A model generated the notes under the pieces. It worked only from the letters and a program-made list of their open reading frames with translations, did not search any database and had not been told where the DNA came from. Below, piece after piece: positions 32,622-43,500 of a DNA stretch of 64,000 bases (positions are counted from its first letter, which is position 1; each line of letters opens with the position of its first letter). This DNA is from Saprospiraceae bacterium (GTDB taxonomy: Bacteria; Bacteroidota; Bacteroidia; Chitinophagales; Saprospiraceae): positions 62,001-126,000 of the forward strand of contig JADJJU010000001.1 in assembly GCA_016706365.1 (NCBI GenBank), read 5' to 3'. The translations under genes and the position numbers were made by a program.

Positions 32622-33779
32622 TCAATCCTGATCCACAATTTTGATCTTGCGTGCGAGCAGTAAGCTCATTGCGCTGATGACGACAGATACTATACCTACC
32701 GTAAAATAACCTGAAAGGGTTCCATCAGCATTTTCATACACCAGGAATCCACTAATGAGAGCGGCCAGTGCTGTACCTATCTGCTGGACCGAGGATCGAA
32801 AACTCATAAAACTGCCACGCGTTGCCGGGCTTACTGCGCCGGTAATCATTGTCTGTGCAGGAATCATCCGGCCACTTCCGAAAATAAAGAAAAAAGAAGT
32901 CACTGACAGGCCAACAATTAAAGAGACCATTGGCAAGCTCGTTAGTATGAGCACAGGAATAAAGGAAATCAGGAGAAGAATCGTAAACATTCTCAATGAT
33001 CCATACCTATCAGTCATTTTGCCTACCCAGGGAGCAGTAAAAATGGTGAACCCTCCGCCTACCAAATACACAAGAGGAATACTCGATTCATCAAATCCTA
33101 CATTCCTGATCAGATAAGGTGCCAGGAATGGTATCATGGTAAAATGTCCTAACACTATCGTAAATCCCAGTAATAAGGCAAACATCTGGTTTTTATCTCT
33201 TGCAATAACACTTATTACCTCTAATGGGGTGGAAGTTTTGCCCTGTTCTGAAGCAGGCATGGATGGCATCATTTTCCAAAGTCCTATTCCAATCAAAATG
33301 CTGAAAGCTCCCATAAATAAGAATGGAGCATGCCAATTAAACATATTGGACAAGTAAAGACCAAAAGGTACACCTGCCACCGCAGCAACTGAAAATCCTG
33401 CAGTCAGAATTCCCATTGCATAGCCCCTTTCTTTGAATGGAAATATATCACTTGCTATAGATATGATTAATGCAGACATGATCCCCCCAAACACTCCCGT
33501 CAAGGCCCTTGTCAGCATCAGTGTAAAATAATCAAATGCAAATGCACAGGCAAAAGTCCCTATGGTAAATCCCAGAAATGTCCAAAGTAAAGCCGTTCTT
33601 CTGTCAAATCTGTCAATCCAAAAAGCTCCAATGAATCCACTGATTCCAGCTGCGAATGTGTAGGAAGAAACAATGGTACTGAATTGTCTCGGGGTAATAT
33701 CGAATATTCTCATAAACAGCTCACCCAATGGCATCATAATCATGAAGTCCATGATATGCACAAAGTTGACCGCCGTCAA
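32622..33779 (-). CDS. MFS transporter
   Basis: There are twelve hydrophobic segments in 385 residues. The loop 2-3 motif GAFWIDRFDRRTALLWT and GKMTDRYGSLRMF in the second half are typical of the major facilitator superfamily, drug-proton antiporter or sugar-efflux-like branch. The start is uncertain: coding potential (TLDKRKILLYFLTAVNF) continues upstream of the TTG at 33779 to about 33820 with no ATG, so a non-ATG start or a lost base is possible. It converges with lepB. The substrate cannot be read from the sequence. Confidence 0.85.
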   Translation of the reverse strand: MTAVNFVHIMDFMIMMPLGELFMRIFDITPRQFSTIVSSYTFAAGISGFIGAFWIDRFDRRTALLWTFLGFTIGTFACAFAFDYFTLMLTRALTGVFGGIMSALIISIASDIFPFKERGYAMGILTAGFSVAAVAGVPFGLYLSNMFNWHAPFLFMGAFSILIGIGLWKMMPSMPASEQGKTSTPLEVISVIARDKNQMFALLLGFTIVLGHFTMIPFLAPYLIRNVGFDESSIPLVYLVGGGFTIFTAPWVGKMTDRYGSLRMFTILLLISFIPVLILTSLPMVSLIVGLSVTSFFFIFGSGRMIPAQTMITGAVSPATRGSFMSFRSSVQQIGTALAALISGFLVYENADGTLSGYFTVGIVSVVISAMSLLLARKIKIVDQD

Positions 33780-33839
33780 AAAGTAGAGGAGAATTTTTCG
33801 CTTGTCCAGGGTAAGAATGATTTGTAAGTTTGGTTAACA

Positions 33840-34110
33840 AGAACGTGAGGGAAATGGTTTAAGAAGCTGCAAGTCGCAAGCTTCACGCCGCAAGGTAACA
33901 GCCGGAACAGCCGCCTGGCTTTGTTGATGTGGAACGGCCGTTAAGGGTAGAAGTTTAGAAGTGAGGTGTTTAGTTAACAGCCTGGTCTGACATGTGTTTT
34001 TCCTCAACTCCTAAACTCTTCAACTACTAAACCAGGACAAGCAGCTGAGTATTCAAAACAGATCCGCAATAAATAAAATAAACTTTACATTTAGATCGCA
34101 ATTAATAGAC
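33840..34110. repeat. Intergenic region with dispersed repeat fragments
   Basis: No gene is supported. Around 33862-33905 the words AAGCTGCAAG, CGCAAGCTTCACGCCGCAAG and AACAGCCGG form a copy of an element also found, inverted, at 10533-10580. An imperfect long hairpin is made of GAAGTTTAGAAG / CTCCTAAACTCTTC-like arms flanking 33950-34030. Confidence 0.5.
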
Positions 34111-34115
34111 ATAAT

Positions 34116-34469
34116 ATGGACATTACTGCATTAAAGCCCTTCATCAGTTGGTCGGATTTTGAGAAAATTGATATCCGGTCCGGAACTATCATGGAAGCAA
34201 TTCCATTTCCAAAAGCCCGGAAACCTGCTTATCAATTGAAAGTGGATTTTGGTGACTTGGGGATTAAAAAATCATCAGCACAAATCACAGATTTGTATTT
34301 ACCAGAAGAATTAGTTGGCATGCAGGTACTGGCCGTAGTAAATTTTCCGCCCAAGCAAATTGCAGACTTTATGTCTGAATGCCTTGTGCTGGGTATCTAT
34401 GCAGAAGCTGGTAAGGTGGTCCTGATATCTCCTGAAAGAAATGTACCCAATGGTGCTCAAATGGGCTGA
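34116..34469 (+). CDS. csaA: CsaA-like tRNA-binding-domain protein
   Basis: The 117 residues form one OB-fold tRNA-binding domain: FEKIDIRSGTIMEAIPFPKARKPAY, DFGDLGIKKSSAQIT, GMQVLAVVNFPPKQI, and the end VLISPERNVPNGAQMG. This matches the whole length of CsaA, a small dimeric protein with reported chaperone and secretion-support activity that also binds tRNA. It is a single plus-strand gene whose stop abuts the end of the convergent ribBA. Confidence 0.9.
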   Translation: MDITALKPFISWSDFEKIDIRSGTIMEAIPFPKARKPAYQLKVDFGDLGIKKSSAQITDLYLPEELVGMQVLAVVNFPPKQIADFMSECLVLGIYAEAGKVVLISPERNVPNGAQMG

Positions 34470-35627
34470 TTACGCTTCGGTTAAGTCTACATGATCTACG
34501 ATCTCCAGACCGTACCCGGTAATCCCCACTCGTTTTTTTGGGTGATGAGTTAATAAACGGAGTTTGGTTACACCAAGCTCACGAAGTATCTGAGCTCCTA
34601 CCCCAAAGTCTCTCTGTTCAGACTTCACAAAATCCTCATTATTGTCATTATCCTTGTACGCTGCCAGCCTGGCAAGAATATTGCTTGGTTTTTCGCTATG
34701 TCGCATATATAGCAGGACTCCTTTCCCCTCTTTGGCAATCCTTTGTAAGGCGGTTCCCACCTGATCACCATAATCATCCAGTAAAATTCCAAGAATGTCG
34801 CCTGTCTCCGTAGTGGAATGTACTCGTGTCAATATCTCATCTCCGGGATTCCAGCTCCCCTTCACCAATGCAAGGTGGACATCTCCCGTTGTTAACTGAG
34901 TAAATGCAATTACTTTGAATTCACCGAATTTTGTTTGAAGATTCACTTCAATCTCTTTGGAGACGATGCGTTCAGTGCGCATTCTGTAGGCAACCAGATC
35001 ATTGATGGAGATTATTTTCAAATCAAATCTGGCAGCTATTTGCATTAGCTCTGGAAGCCTTGCCATAGTCCCATCTTCGTTTAAAATTTCTACCAAAACG
35101 CCGGCAGGATAAAATCCGGAAAGCCTCGCTAAATCTATAGCAGCTTCTGTGTGGCCCGTCCGACGAAGAACGCCTCCGGTCTTAGCACGTAAAGGAAAGA
35201 TATGTCCTGGTCTGGCGAAGTCATTTGATTTTGCTTGTGGATCTACCAGTTTGCGAATACAGTTTGCTCTGTCAAGGGCTGATATTCCTGTTCCTACTCC
35301 CTCTCCCAATAAATCTATCGATACTGTAAATGCCGTCTCGTGCAATGCAGTGTTTTCAGTTACCATAGGTCTAAGGTCCAATTCCGAAGCCCTCTGCTCG
35401 TCTATGGGGACGCATATAAGCCCTCTTCCGTGTGTTGCCATGAAATTGATAATGGCAGGAGTAATACATTCAGCTGCACAAATGAAATCGCCTTCATTTT
35501 CTCTATCCTCATCATCCACAACAATGATGACTTTTCCAGCTTTTATATCTTCTATAGCTTCCTCTATCGTATGGAGCATAAATGTAATTTTGTCTTCCTG
35601 AACACTGAGTAAATTAATGGTCTGCAT
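34470..35627 (-). CDS. ribBA: RibBA: DHBP synthase with degenerate GTP cyclohydrolase II half
   Basis: Residues about 17-220 are a full 3,4-dihydroxy-2-butanone-4-phosphate synthase, with VVDDEDRENEGDFICAAE, THGRGLICVP, GHIFPLRAKTGGVLRRTGHTEA and VEILNEDG. The C-terminal half has the GTP cyclohydrolase II fold (RVHSTTETGDILGILLDDYG, RDFGVGAQILRELGV, GYGLEIVDHV). The three zinc-binding cysteines expected in the C-x2-GD-x8-C-D-C-G region are absent. The protein can therefore be expected to make the four-carbon unit of riboflavin, while cyclohydrolase activity is doubtful. Paralogues of this type are known in Bacteroidota. The start overlaps the glycosyltransferase stop by 14 bases. Confidence 0.9.
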   Translation of the reverse strand: MQTINLLSVQEDKITFMLHTIEEAIEDIKAGKVIIVVDDEDRENEGDFICAAECITPAIINFMATHGRGLICVPIDEQRASELDLRPMVTENTALHETAFTVSIDLLGEGVGTGISALDRANCIRKLVDPQAKSNDFARPGHIFPLRAKTGGVLRRTGHTEAAIDLARLSGFYPAGVLVEILNEDGTMARLPELMQIAARFDLKIISINDLVAYRMRTERIVSKEIEVNLQTKFGEFKVIAFTQLTTGDVHLALVKGSWNPGDEILTRVHSTTETGDILGILLDDYGDQVGTALQRIAKEGKGVLLYMRHSEKPSNILARLAAYKDNDNNEDFVKSEQRDFGVGAQILRELGVTKLRLLTHHPKKRVGITGYGLEIVDHVDLTEA

Positions 35628-36791
35628 TAATAATATTTCCTTTTAGAATATTGATCAGAGGAACACTCACATCGTTCCATCTGAAGTGCAAAGATACAAA
35701 TCGTCTTCCTGATTCGGCCAACAAGTGTTGCTTCGCTGAATCATCCAGTAATTGGACAATTTTTGCAGCAAATTGTTTATCATCATCGGCTATCAAAAGC
35801 TGATCATCGGGGCCGGCACCTATGGAAGCATTGACTTGTGACGTAGTGATACAGGGAGTGCCGCAGGCAAGAGCTTCCAGAATTTTGTTCTGCAATCCAC
35901 TCCCCTGAAATACCGGAGCTACAAATATCTTTCCGTCATGATAAGCTGCTCTGATATCATCCAGCCAGCTCCAGACAATAACATTATCACTTTGCAAATC
36001 CAATATCAATTGATGAGGTCTGGCACCTGCCAATAGTACTTTGACTTCCTTCTTTTTTTGAACTAATGGAAGTATTTTCTTCACAAGATATCTTGCTGCA
36101 TGTACATTGGGATAGTAACCGAGATTGCCTACAAAAACCAGATCAAATTCCGGTGTTTTTTCTCCCGGGGTAAAATATTCAGGATCAATTCCATTTGGAA
36201 CTATCTCTATTTTCTGCCTTTCCTTATGCTGAATAAATCGGCGGTCCCTATCTGAGATAATGGTGAAACTGTCAAATAAATCCATAGCCTGGGATTCAGC
36301 TCTGGCCAGCAATCTGACTCCCATATCAGGAAAGGTTTCAGGAGAGTTCCCTTATCCTTAGCTCGTCTTTTCATTCCCAGGGAAAATGCATCCATGTAAT
36401 CCAATACTTTATAACCTTTGAAAACAGCCGCATAAGGCATCATTCGGATTAATTGAAAGTATGCCACATCTGCTTTTATGGCAGACACAATTTGTTGCAT
36501 TTTATTTTTTGCAGAGGCCGAATAAAAATAGGAAACTGAAACAGACCGCCCTTTTAATAAGCCCAGTAATACCTGTGAAAAAACTGCAAATATGCTCAAT
36601 CTGATCACGTGCACTTCTTTGCAGTATTGCTTTAGTTCATTGATCTGAGATTCCGGAACTTCCTGATGGCTAAGGGATATCAAATACACCTCTGCATGAG
36701 CAGACAGAACCCTGATTTGGTGGTAGATTCTGAGTTTGTCTCCTTTCTCCAGTGGATAGGGAAACCGGGGTGTAAAAATAATAATTCGCAC
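35614..36791 (-). pseudogene. GT4-type glycosyltransferase, one frameshift
   Basis: The N-terminal Rossmann part is RIIIFTPRFPYPLEKGDKLR... with VAYFQLIRMMPYA and VLDYMDAFSLGMKRRA. After a frame change near 36325 the C-terminal domain follows: IVPNGIDPEYFTPG, DLVFVGNLGYYPNVHAARYL, FVAPVFQGSGLQNKILEALACGTPCITT, the E-x7-E-like donor site of GT-B enzymes. The joined length is about 392 residues. The start is placed at the GTG at 36791 because the longer version begins inside a TATTTTTGC promoter-like element (near 36815). It probably transfers a sugar in surface polysaccharide or glycolipid synthesis. It is co-transcribed with ribBA. Confidence 0.85.
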
Positions 36792-36829
36792 TTTGAGCTT
36801 GAAATGTCCGCAAAAATACAAATTCCCGC

Positions 36830-37238
36830 TTAACTGTGGGTGATGAATTATGTGTGATGAATGATGAGTTATGAGATGTCAGGAAGAAGAAGCTACGAAC
36901 TATGAGACACGAGCTTCGAAAGAACAGCCGGAAGCAGCTACTAGCTACTTGCTAGCTTCTAGCTGAACAGTCAGAAAGAAGTTAAAACCATTGGCCCCAG
37001 AGGGGCCCGACCTTTGTAGATGGAGTTAAAGTCAAAGTTTTCAGCCCCAGCGGGGCTGCACATGGATTGGAGGCAGTTGCTGGCTTAAAAGCCGCTTTTG
37101 CGTGAGAGATAGCAGCAAATTACGAAGGAGGCAGGACTGAGTAATGCGGATAGCCCGACCGCGAGGTAATATAAAATTGCATATTCAAAAATTGCAATTT
37201 TATATTACCTCGCGGGCACGCCCAAATATGCATTAATA
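36830..37238. repeat. Intergenic region with palindromes and a perfect 23-bp hairpin
   Basis: No gene is supported. The region has an AACAGCCGGAAGCAGC / TAGCTTCTAGCTG element near 36922-36965, the palindromes GGCCCCAGAGGGGCC (about 36992) and CAGCCCCAGCGGGGCTG (about 37043), and then a perfect 23-bp inverted repeat (37159-37181 with 37193-37215). That hairpin is embedded in a GGGCGTGCCC...GGTCGGGCTATCCGC element also present at 10175. Confidence 0.8.
37159..37215. repeat. Perfect 23-bp inverted repeat with 11-base loop
   Basis: Arms CCGCGAGGTAAT... and ...ATTACCTCGCGG match without a mismatch. The core is AT-rich and the ends are GC-rich. The outer arm word ATTACCTCGCG recurs at about 63561 beside the second ssrA 3' end. 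Confidence 0.9.
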
Positions 37239-38021
37239 TTAAATTCCTCTGATTTTGCGTGAGGTCATCAGTGCGCATAAAATTCCTGTAGATATAGCTG
37301 CATTGAGAGATTCCGCTGAAGAGCCGGGAGCTTTCATGATGGATATAGTCTCTGAACACATTTCCCTAGTTTCTTTACTTAATCCATGGCCTTCATTACC
37401 AATAACTAATACAGTTTTCTCAGGCCAGTCGAATGAAATGGCATCCTGCCCTTTCATATCTGCAGCAATGAATGCGAAATCAGTGCTCAATTTGGTTTTA
37501 TAAGATGCAATGCTATCATACAGAACCGGGACGCGGAGAAAGGAGCCCATCGTGGATTGGATGGATTTCGAATTGTATAGGTCAACACAGCCAATACTGC
37601 AAAGCACTGCGTCTATTCCAAACCAGTCAGCTATGCGAACGATAGTACCCAGATTGCCCGGATCCTGAATATCATCACAGAGTATAAAAGTGGTTGCCGA
37701 GCTGTATAAATTTTCCGGAATCTCAGGAGGATTCATGATTAACATCACTGCAGGTGGATTGGCTAATGCAGAGAGTTTCTTCATCTGATCCTCGGTCGCA
37801 ATCAGGGTCTGAATGCCTCTACCTCTCAGCTTTGTATAATGAATATCCCACCAACTCTGAGTCGCAATGAGGGTCTGAACGAGATGCGGGGCAGTATGAA
37901 TACTCTCGAGACTGATTTTTTCACCTTCTGCAAGGAATTTATCATACTTTTGTCGATGCTTTTTAAGTTTTAGAGCTGCTATTTCCTTGAGCTTGGTGGC
38001 GGATAGAGTGAAAGGCTGCAT
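37239..38021 (-). CDS. TrmH/SpoU-family RNA 2'-O-methyltransferase
   Basis: The 260 residues have an N-terminal substrate-binding part (RQKYDKFLAEGEK) and a SPOUT domain with motif 1 IQDPGNLGTIVRIADWFG, motif 2 VLVIGNEGHGLS and motif 3 SLNAAISTGIL, which form the trefoil-knot SAM site. It methylates a ribose in rRNA or tRNA; the exact target cannot be told. It is divergent from the TamL-like gene, with starts about 25 bases apart. I recall that pairing from other Bacteroidota. Confidence 0.9.
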   Translation of the reverse strand: MQPFTLSATKLKEIAALKLKKHRQKYDKFLAEGEKISLESIHTAPHLVQTLIATQSWWDIHYTKLRGRGIQTLIATEDQMKKLSALANPPAVMLIMNPPEIPENLYSSATTFILCDDIQDPGNLGTIVRIADWFGIDAVLCSIGCVDLYNSKSIQSTMGSFLRVPVLYDSIASYKTKLSTDFAFIAADMKGQDAISFDWPEKTVLVIGNEGHGLSKETREMCSETISIMKAPGSSAESLNAAISTGILCALMTSRKIRGI

Positions 38022-38046
38022 GAATTACTGATTTTGGATACGCAAT

Positions 38047-40387
38047 ATGCCACAAAATAAACATCGAAGTCTGTTTTTCTTGTTTCTTGCTGTTTTTCTC
38101 CTGATAAACAGTGGCTGCAGCGTACAAAAATATCTGAATGAAGATCAAAAAATCGTCAGAAAAAACAAGATCATCATTGATTCAGAATCTGCAATACAGC
38201 AGAAAAATGCCATTTCCAGCGATCTTCAAACGCTGTATAAACAACCTCAAACTTCCGCGTTCAGCAATTGGTACTACTATAAAATTAATGATATAAAGGG
38301 TGACACTTCATCTTTTCGGAAATTCATAATGCGGTGGTCTGTAGAGCCATCAATATTTAGTGAAAGTCAAACAGATGCGACTACAAAAAGCATCAACAAC
38401 TATATGATCCAAAGGGGATTTTTCGAATCTCAAACTGGCTCTGAGCATGAATTCAAAGGGTATAAAGCATATGTCACTTACACTAATCTGCCTGGTCCAA
38501 GGTATTTTGTAAATAATCTGATATATGAATCCCAGGATACTGCAATAAAAAAAATACTGGATGCCAGTATCCGGGATTCTCACCTCAGACCGGGAAGGCC
38601 GGTAGATCAGAGTCTCTATGAACTGGAGGTCAACAGGATCACCAGAATGCTGCAGAATCAGGGATATGCCAATTTTTTTTCCAATTATATATCACCATTG
38701 AAAGGCGACAGCTGTGATCATGTGGTAGATATTGAATTAGAAATACTTCCTCAAGCAGGTGGATTGCCACACACTAAATATACTATTGGCCAAATCAATG
38801 TCTTCACCAATTATGACCCGCAAACCCCCAGGGAGTCTTTAATTACAGAAGACTACAAAGGAATTAATTTTCTGAGTTCCACCGGCAAACATCCTATCCG
38901 ACCAAGAGCTCTGCATAATAACATTTTCCTGGAAAATGGAGCCTTGTACTCCAGAAATGATTACGATAAGACTCTGAGAAGACTGGGAAGATTAGGGGCT
39001 GTCAAGTTTGTCAACGTCAGGCCTGAGCAAGACCTGGAGAACCCCAATATTCTGAATTACAATATATTCCTCTCTCCTGCTCCAAGAATTGAATTGAATG
39101 GAGCAATTGATGTCAACAACTCAAATACTTCGATCATCAATCAGAGATCTTTTGGTATTACCGGGAGAGTAGGTTTTCGTCACAGAAACTTATTTGGAGG
39201 GGCAGAAAACAACTCAACAAATGTGAGTGGTGGTATCGAACTTGCAGACACTGCACTGGGACCCGGATTTATCAATTTCTTTTTCAGAGTATCCAATGAC
39301 CTGTTGTTACCTCAGTTTCTGGATATTCCCGGTGTTTTTTACACATTGAATAAAATCAAATTGGGGCGATGGAGTCCTATCAGTGACAGATTTTACAATT
39401 TGCTGAAGGATGAATCCAACACGAGATTTACTGTCGGTGCAGATTTCGTATCACAACGGCTTTTTTATAGTTATACTTCACTGAATTTTCAATACGGTTA
39501 TGATATGATCATTGCCAATCGAAAGCGGTATAGTATCAATCAAACAGGAGTTAATTTCTTTACCCCCAGATTTGCAGATGATTTTGTAGAAAGGGTATTA
39601 AATAATAATGAATTCCTGAAGCGTTCCCTGTCAAAGCAATTATTTACGGGGTTCTTTTTCAGGGATATTACATTCAACTATACCAGTCTCACCAACAGAG
39701 CAAATGAAACTTATACTTTCCTGAGCAACTTCGAAACTTCAGGGGCGGAAATTGCACTCATAGGAGGAATCAGAGGGAAGCCTATCACTATGTTGAAGGA
39801 TTCTACTGAGTTTTCGAAATTCGTTCGACTGGATCTGGATGGGCGATATACGCGGGTGTACAATGATCGCCAGTCTGCAGCGGGGAGAATAAATGTCGGA
39901 GCTGCTTTGCCATTTGGTTCATCATCGGAAGTGCCCTTTATCAAGCAGTTTTTTGTCGGAGGTGGCTTGAGTATCCGGGCCTGGCAAATGAGAGAGCTTG
40001 GGCCTGGCTCTTACTACGATGAAGACAATCCTATCAATCCCGGCGGACAGGTTCCAAACCGGAGATTTCAAATTTGAGATGAATGGAGAATATCGTCATA
40101 AACTTTTCTGGTTGCTGGAGGGAGCAATATTTCTGGATGCAGGCAATGTCTGGTTGTTGAAGAATGACCCTCAGAGGCCGGGTGCGCAATTGAAATATGG
40201 AAACTTTTTTTCTGCTATGGCGGTGGGAACAGGTGCAGGTGTAAGGGTAGTTTCTGACTTCTTCATCATCCGATTTGATCTGGGCATCAAGGTGAAGAAT
40301 CCTTATAAAGTGAATGGCACCTATTTGGCGCAGGGAAGATTCAGCAACCTGAGCAATTTGAATCTGGCGATTGGGTATTCATTTTGA
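38047..40387 (+). pseudogene. TamL-like BamA/TamA family outer-membrane lipoprotein, one frameshift
   Basis: The signal sequence ends LLINSGCSVQKYL, the lipoprotein-like start that sets the Bacteroidota TamL type apart from TamA. POTRA-like segments follow (about 100-400), with RRLGRLGAVKFVNVRPEQ. The barrel contains GRVGFRHRNLFGGAENNS and FFVGGGLSIRAWQMRELGPG, the VRGF/Y-like signature region. A one-base shift near 40050 leads into QTGDFKFEMNGEYRHKLFW and a terminal SNLNLAIGYSF with C-terminal Phe. The total of about 780 residues fits TamL. It inserts proteins into the outer membrane, normally with TamB, whose gene is not next to it here. Confidence 0.85.
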
Positions 40388-40473
40388 GATTCCACTTTCA
40401 GTTCATTTCGTCGTCGAAATCCTAAAGACACACTTCCTTTTTTAGGACATTAACCCAGACATACTGAATTTAA

Positions 40474-40506
40474 AAAAGAGGTAGTCGCCATGCAACTACC
40501 TCTTAT
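40474..40506. terminator. Bidirectional terminator between convergent genes
   Basis: AAGAGGTAGT pairs with ACTACCTCTT, with a run of A before and TCTTATAG after. It lies between the TamL-like gene and the convergent metalloprotease gene. Confidence 0.7.
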
Positions 40507-40528
40507 AGATTTATCATTCACGGAAAGA

Positions 40529-43500
40529 TTATTCCCCTGAATGAATGATGATTTTTTTCACTTCCAGGTTTGGATTATTATTTCCATAGTTGAGGAAGTA
40601 CATTCCGGAAGGAAGGTGACTCAGATTTAATTCCAGAATATGATTTAACTGATTTTCAATTGCAGAGCTAAAGACTAAGCGACCTAAAGCATCTTTGATA
40701 TTGATATTGACTATATCTTCCTGATGGTTTGGTGTACTCAGATACACTATACCGTTTGTTGGATTTGGATAAATATCTATTTTTTCAAAAGTGCCGGCGA
40801 TAGCATCAGAAAGATTCCCATCATATAATAATGGAAGCATTCCTTCTGTCACCTCCACATTGGAGAACGTAGCAGAAACAAGACTATTAGCAGAGTAATT
40901 AGCAACAACCAATCCTACGTCAACACACTCAGGCATCATGACAATAGTAGAGAATGCCTGATACCAATTTGACCCATTTGGGGAAACGTATCCAAAGAAT
41001 TGATTGCCATTTCTAGTAATTCGGAGCCAGTAGCGGTTATATGAAGGAAATTGTTGCGGATAGCTCGACCCATTGACTATTGTCCTGATTTCGCGTTTTG
41101 AAAGATTGCTGAGATTCGTCATAAGTTGAACCTTTCTGGCTCCCGCCATTTCGTTCTCGCGAATGGTAACTCCGGCCCAACCCAGAGAATTTCCCTTGAC
41201 AGAAGTCACTAATGCCGTAATTGCACCTGTACCACAAAGCTCGTGGCTTGCATATGCCATGACGTCAGAATTGTATGGAGGCCCATAGAAACAATTGGTG
41301 CTATTAACCGTAAATTCCTCAGTAGGAGCATCATACTCAACCAGATTTCCGGCAGGACAATTTATTCCATCCGGATGCTGAGACCAACCACAAGGAAGTC
41401 CATCTATGGTGACCATACTTACACATTGTGCAGTATTACCTGAAGCATCCGTGGCAGTTGCAGTAACAGGAATCACATCACCAATATTTTCACAAGTCAG
41501 CACGGGCAGATCCAGAGTAATTACCACATCCGGACAATTGTCATTGGCAGTAGCCATACTTGGTATATCCAGGACAATCTCCTCTTCTCCATTGAAGCTG
41601 ACTGAAATATCCATACATGTGATTTCTGGATCCTGATTATCAATTACTTCAATTGTAATCGAACAAGTGTTTGTATTTCCTCTGCCATCCGTAGCTGTAG
41701 CTATGACATCAGTAACTCCAACAGGAAAGAAAGTGCCGGAGTTATGGGTGTAGAGCAGGGAAGCAATTCCGCACAAATCAGTAGCTGTGGCTGCCGGATA
41801 AATTACTACAGCACCGCATTGGTTTGGATCGTTATTCAGAATAAGCCCTGCAGGACAATTAACAACCGGAGGAGTGATATCATTTGTGCATGTTAACAAG
41901 ATCTCAAGGTTTCCAAATACACTGGCAAAGCCATCAACATATACATAATATGTAACACCGTTTGTGGTACAATATGAAAGAAGGGAAGTCAATCCATTAC
42001 CTGAATCATCATCTCCATCCAGACAAGTTAAACTTCCACAAGTACCGGAATACAAATTTATCTGGGTATCAAAATCTGAACCATCGGTATTCAATGTGAT
42101 TACCTGACCATTTCCCTGAAAAGTAAACCAGACTCCTTCACTGGGTAGTCCACCCAATCCACAACCTGAAGGAGCATCTGAGTTCGTTGCTGTTTCTGTA
42201 AACGCATATGTAGCTTCTCCGCAAATTAGGGTCTGAGCTCCTGCACACAGATCATTAAAGGGGGCGGTGCAATTTGCATCAATATCATTGCCCGCTAGTG
42301 CAAGTGCAATGGCCGCTCTCACCCGATCGCCCGGCTGAGTACCAAAACCATTGCCGAGATTAAAGGTACCATGTCCGAATGAATCGAAATAGCTCATGAG
42401 CGTTGGAGTAGCACTTAAATTTGGATTCATGAGATCCATACAAGCCAGACCTTCGCCGTTTGGATTATCATCATCATCTGTGACCGGTGTGCCGTCAGGA
42501 TTTGCATTTCCATAATCATCAATCGATGTATCATCACCGTTCCATCTGCAGGCATGGGTATGCGCACTATTCAATAAATGACCTAATTCATGGGCAAACA
42601 CCTTGACTATTCTTGAATAAGCCGGGTACTCTGCAAATGCAGTACCGGATCCCATACTAGTGATGCATAGCTTATTGGCAACATTAGCATTTGTGAGACC
42701 ATTACCTACAAAAGCAGCTATCCCGCCGGCACCACTTCCAGCACCATTTACTACTAATAATTGTCCCAGGTCACCATCTAAAACCGGTGTATTTGCCTGG
42801 AATGCATTCCTGATTTCTTCTGTGTCAGTAATCCCATCATATGGATCCACAGCGTCCCATACAAACACCTGAGAAAGGACCTTGTCTATGCTTTCATCAT
42901 TGTACAATAATTTGCTCTGGTGGAAGACGCTGGTTCCAAAATTTATGGCTTCATCTACGCCTCCTCTAGCCTGATTAACCGAAAATCCAAGCTCAAGGTA
43001 TATTCTGAGACAATAGGGAAAAGCCCTGCCGGAACTATAATCCTCTTCCTCAACTATACCTGTCGTTTGAGGCACTTTGTCCATGCCACATGTCAGCGGT
43101 TCGGGCTTTATCAAATCAGACTCGGCAAAAAGAATATGTTCAGAGCGGCCAATTTCAACCCTCATTAAATTGAAATTTTCTTCCTTAGTCAATATCAAAC
43201 CTGCAATTTCATTGTCAAAAATGCTGATGGCTACTCTCGAACCGGGCACTCCTTCTATGTGTCCAAAAAAGTATGCCCCTGGTTTATAATCATAAGGAGT
43301 ATTGCGATCGGAGCTTAAATAGACAGCAAAATTCTGATCAAAAATTTGGGTTCTTGTCAATTGCAGGGTCCAGTTATCACCACCATCAATTGATGGGATT
43401 TCAAGTGCAATTGATTTTTGGCGAAGAGATTTTAACTCTTTTACAATATCAGTATTTAACTGAATGATCCGGGATCTCTTCAAAAATTGACCATAATCAG

